Assembly: GCA_934662525.1 (NCBI GenBank)
Contig: CAKUKJ010000100.1
Span: 1-7,420 of the forward strand
Reading direction: 5' to 3'
DNA from: an uncultured Coriobacteriales bacterium
GTDB taxonomy: Bacteria > Actinomycetota > Coriobacteriia > Coriobacteriales > UMGS124
DNA: 7,420 bases
Positions 5,139 to 7,420 of this stretch are shown here, piece by piece. The notes below the pieces were generated by a model. The model ran no database searches, was not told the origin of the DNA, and saw only the letters and a program-made list of their open reading frames with translations. The stretch's first letter is position 1; every line of letters starts with the position of its first letter. The translations under genes and the position numbers were made by a program.

Positions 5139-6866
5139 ATGGAAAAGACCTATCCCGAGATTGCACGTGACGCCATGAACCGCCGCACGTTCATCACGGC
5201 CGCCGGCGCTTCCGCCGCGTTTGCCGCAGCGGCGAGCATGGCCGGTGTCGCGCTTGCCGACGAGGCCGATGCCAACGACGACGCGAGCAAGCCCCATGCC
5301 GAGGGTTCGCTGGCCGCCGAGAACCAGGCCGCCGGCACGGCAGGCGCCAAGTATCCCACGAACGACCCCAACCTGTTCGCCCCCTGCGCGGCAGGCGAGG
5401 GGGAGATCGCGTTCGTCGCCGACCCCATCGCTGATGACGAGATCGTGGCTACCTACGACGTGGACGTCGTGGTGTGCGGCCTGGGCCCGGCCGGCGACGC
5501 CGCAGCCCTTTCTTGCGCAGAGCACGGCCTCAAGACCGCCGCCGTGGAGAAGCGCGCCTTCGCCAACTACTGCTCGGCCACGCTGGGCGGCACCAACTCC
5601 AAGATCCACAAGCACTGGGGCGTTGAGTTCGACGAGGCCGAGTGGCTGCACGACGCCATGGTTGACAACGGCTTCCGCGGCAACCTCGACCTGTACAAGC
5701 GCTATCTTGAGTGCAACGGCGAGGCCGTGGACTGGTACGTCGACCATCTCATGAAGGCCGGCGACAAGACCGAGGACGACTTCCCGCTCACGTTCAACGC
5801 CACCGGCGACTTCCCCGATTTCCGCGATCCTGCTGACCCCACGAGCCTGTCGCGCTCCTGGAACACGAGTTTCAACCTGCCCTTCACCGCCGCTGAGCTC
5901 GCCGAGCTGCTTCCCCAGATCATCGAGGAGGCCGGCGCCGAGATTCGCTACGAGTGCCCCGCCTGCCAGCTTGTAACCGACGAGTCCGGCGCCGTGACCG
6001 GCGTCATCGTGAAGAGCGCCGACGGCTACGAGAAGTACAACTGCGCCAAGGGCGTCGTGCTCGCCACGGGCGGCTACGGCTTCAACCTTGAGAAGCTCCA
6101 GCGCTGCTGCCGTCCGCGCGATCTCGCCCTGTGCGGCTGGATGAGCCCCTCCACCGGCAACACCGGCGATGGCCATGAGATGGCGGTGGCAATCGGCGGC
6201 ATCGAGGACGAGTACCCCCACCCCCTCATGCTCGACCCCATGCAGCTCATGCCGTACCTGCGCGTGAACAAGCTGGGCAAGCGCTTCACGCCCGAGTACG
6301 AGCCTTACAACCACCTGGCCTGCGCCATCCAGGCTCAGCCGGGCGCCTGCGACTACTACATCGTCGACGGCGACATTGCCAACAAGATCGACGCTATCTG
6401 GACACCCTCCAGCTCCTGCTACGGCCCCAAGGAGGTCTGGGTGGGCGCCGCCACGAGCGAGAACGCCCTCAAGGCAGACACGCTCGAGGAGCTTGCCGAG
6501 CTCATGGGCGTCGATGCTGACACGTTTGTGGCCACCATCGACCACTGGAACGAGATGTGCGACGCCGGCGAGGATACTGACTTCCACTTCCCGGGCAACA
6601 TGATGGCCAAGATTGACACGCCGCCCTTCTATGCCAACCTTGAGGGCGCCGAGGCCCTCTCCACGGCGGGTGGCCTGCAGGTCGATATCCACTCCCGCGT
6701 GCTGAACGGCGACTTCGCCCCCATCCAGGGCCTGTTTGCCGTCGGCCTCACCTCGGGCGGCATGTTCAGCAACACCTACCCGCACAACCTCAACTGCCTG
6801 TCGCATACCCGCAACTGCACCTTCGGCTACCTCGTGGGCAAGTACCTCTCCGGCGACGAGGCGTAA
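5139..6866 (+). CDS. Tat-exported FAD-dependent oxidoreductase (fumarate reductase/3-ketosteroid dehydrogenase-like flavoprotein)
   Basis: A 575-residue flavoprotein. The Tat signal is M13-N14-R15-R16-T17-F18-I19 plus a hydrophobic core, with cleavage likely after A-L-A at 40. A low-complexity linker (41-105) leads to the FAD Rossmann motif G114-L-G-P-A-G119. The C-terminal half carries GKRF (380-383), T509-A-G-G512, a glycine-rich FAD stretch before N545, and T561-F-G-Y at the end, as in FAD_binding_2 enzymes. Aligned by eye with flavocytochrome c fumarate reductase, the catalytic Arg (TTRDK loop) is Tyr390, the substrate His (HHTMGG) is Ser508, and the second Arg is probably Asn550. Instead Y390 and T-Y547-P resemble the Tyr positions of 3-ketosteroid dehydrogenases. 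A fumarate or urocanate reductase role is thus unlikely; a cyclic enone or similar substrate is possible. There is no CxxCH and no FMN domain, so electrons must pass to or from a partner. An AAGGGGG site supports the start; M13 would be the alternative. Codon choice is strongly G/C-ending, suggesting high expression. Its likely regulator is the divergent LuxR gene. Confidence 0.9.
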   Translation: MEKTYPEIARDAMNRRTFITAAGASAAFAAAASMAGVALADEADANDDASKPHAEGSLAAENQAAGTAGAKYPTNDPNLFAPCAAGEGEIAFVADPIADDEIVATYDVDVVVCGLGPAGDAAALSCAEHGLKTAAVEKRAFANYCSATLGGTNSKIHKHWGVEFDEAEWLHDAMVDNGFRGNLDLYKRYLECNGEAVDWYVDHLMKAGDKTEDDFPLTFNATGDFPDFRDPADPTSLSRSWNTSFNLPFTAAELAELLPQIIEEAGAEIRYECPACQLVTDESGAVTGVIVKSADGYEKYNCAKGVVLATGGYGFNLEKLQRCCRPRDLALCGWMSPSTGNTGDGHEMAVAIGGIEDEYPHPLMLDPMQLMPYLRVNKLGKRFTPEYEPYNHLACAIQAQPGACDYYIVDGDIANKIDAIWTPSSSCYGPKEVWVGAATSENALKADTLEELAELMGVDADTFVATIDHWNEMCDAGEDTDFHFPGNMMAKIDTPPFYANLEGAEALSTAGGLQVDIHSRVLNGDFAPIQGLFAVGLTSGGMFSNTYPHNLNCLSHTRNCTFGYLVGKYLSGDEA

Positions 6867-6912
6867 GGTCTAGCCGCCGCGCGGCCCCTGCCCCGTCTAT
6901 AGCCTGGCACCC

Positions 6913-6954
6913 AAGCGGCCCCTCGCGCAGCAAATATCGCGCGAGGGGCCGCTT
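6913..6954. terminator. Perfect 16-bp stem-loop, probable bidirectional terminator
   Basis: AAGCGGCCCCTCGCGC (6913-6928) is exactly complementary to 6939-6954, with a 10-base A/T-rich loop. It begins 47 bases after the stop of the FAD oxidoreductase and lies before the stop of the convergent Fe-S gene. The stem is very GC-rich; there is no long T-run after it on either strand, only the terminal TT. Position between convergent genes makes a shared terminator the best reading. Confidence 0.8.
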
Positions 6955-6994
6955 CGTCTCGATTGCGCGCCGTGGGTCTACGCAGGCCTGTTGT

Positions 6995-7420
6995 TTACAG
7001 CATGTCGTGATCGATGCGGTAGGCGGCGAGCTGGTTGTAGTCGTCGAGCGCGGTGGCGGGGATGATGGGGCGCTCGTCTTCGGGCTTGAGGGCAAGCTTG
7101 CGCGCACCCACCGGGCACACGATGCCGCATTGCCCGCAGGAGACGCACAAGGCGTTCGTTTGTGGCGCACCGCCTTGCCCGTCCATGGTGATGGCCTCCA
7201 TGGGGCAGCGCTCTGCACATGCGCCGCACTTGACGCAGTCGGTGGGGTCGTACTCGAGTTTGTAGTCGGTCAGGTTGTCGAAGCAGCTTGCTGTGGCGGC
7301 GAAGTCGGGGCCGAGTGCCTTGTAGGAGCTCAGGATAGTGCAGCAGTCGCCGTGGCAGTGGCAGATGATCTCGGAGTCGCGCGTGTACATGGACTCGATG
7401 ACCAAGCCGGCGTCGATGGA
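6995..7420 (-). CDS. 4Fe-4S dicluster ferredoxin-type protein, C-terminal part (runs off right edge)
   Basis: The frame is open to the right edge, giving 141 visible residues before the TAA at 6995. A TTG at 7405 could be read as a start, but it has no ribosome site and the sequence before it (S-I-D-A-G) fits the family, so the gene most likely begins outside the window. Counting visible residues, the protein has an unusual Cys/His cluster C20-H-C-H-G-D-C26-C27, then two classic [4Fe-4S] motifs, C62-x2-C65-x2-C68-x3-C72-P and C92-x2-C95-x2-C98-x3-C102-P. This order, a Cys-rich CxCxxxCC element followed by a bacterial dicluster ferredoxin domain, matches a family of 4Fe-4S binding proteins of anaerobes, annotated without defined function. 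No Tat signal or membrane segment is seen in the part present, so a cytoplasmic electron-transfer role is likely. It is convergent with the FAD gene, separated by the terminator, and so not in its operon. Confidence 0.85.
   Translation of the reverse strand, partial: SIDAGLVIESMYTRDSEIICHCHGDCCTILSSYKALGPDFAATASCFDNLTDYKLEYDPTDCVKCGACAERCPMEAITMDGQGGAPQTNALCVSCGQCGIVCPVGARKLALKPEDERPIIPATALDDYNQLAAYRIDHDML

Noticed and set aside
5133..6806. 557-codon open frame on the minus strand, antisense to the FAD oxidoreductase
   Set aside because: It mirrors the strong third-position G/C bias of the real gene, is rich in Val/Gly/Ala/Leu without any recognisable domain, and the plus-strand product has a Tat signal and FAD motifs.
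7403..7405. TTG as start codon of the Fe-S protein
   Set aside because: The frame stays open upstream to the window edge, no ribosome-binding site precedes it, and the residues before the Cys-rich motif look like part of the protein.
1..7420. CRISPR arrays, tRNA or rRNA genes, insertion sequences
   Set aside because: No regularly spaced repeats, no tRNA-like cloverleaf, no transposase frame and no terminal repeats with target duplications were seen.

Overview
The window looks like chromosomal DNA from a GC-rich anaerobic actinobacterium of the class Coriobacteriia, most likely Eggerthellaceae (relatives of Eggerthella, Gordonibacter, Adlercreutzia, Slackia). This is inferred from gene content, not from a marker gene. 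That family is known for many Tat-exported flavoprotein reductases placed next to LuxR-type regulators that carry about 12 membrane segments, and this window shows exactly that pattern.

Layout from left to right. Positions 1-137 (minus) hold the Tat signal peptide end of an exported protein whose body lies outside the window. After a 301-base gap with two copies of an 8-base palindrome comes a membrane-anchored LuxR regulator (439-1929, minus). A 249-base divergent promoter region separates it from a Tat-exported, probably FMN-carrying protein (2179-3210, plus). A 98-base convergent spacer leads to a second membrane LuxR regulator (3309-4955, minus). A 183-base divergent region with dyad symmetry separates that from a large Tat-exported FAD oxidoreductase (5139-6866, plus). 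A perfect 16-bp stem-loop (6913-6954) serves as terminator between this gene and a convergent [4Fe-4S] protein (6995-7420, minus) that runs off the right edge.

The centre is therefore two similar modules in tandem, each a membrane LuxR sensor-regulator transcribed away from an exported flavoprotein. The simplest model is that each regulator senses a small molecule at the membrane and switches on its divergent flavoprotein gene. The FAD enzyme has no haem motif and no FMN domain of its own, so it needs a separate electron donor or acceptor. The FMN protein of the first module carries a DxxTGAT flavinylation-type motif and is a candidate for that role. No quinol-oxidising cytochrome is visible in the window.

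The most interesting point is the active site of the FAD enzyme. By eye alignment it lacks the Arg/His residues of fumarate- and urocanate-type reductases and has tyrosines at two positions resembling those of 3-ketosteroid dehydrogenases. It is probably a reductase or dehydrogenase for a non-dicarboxylate substrate that I cannot name.
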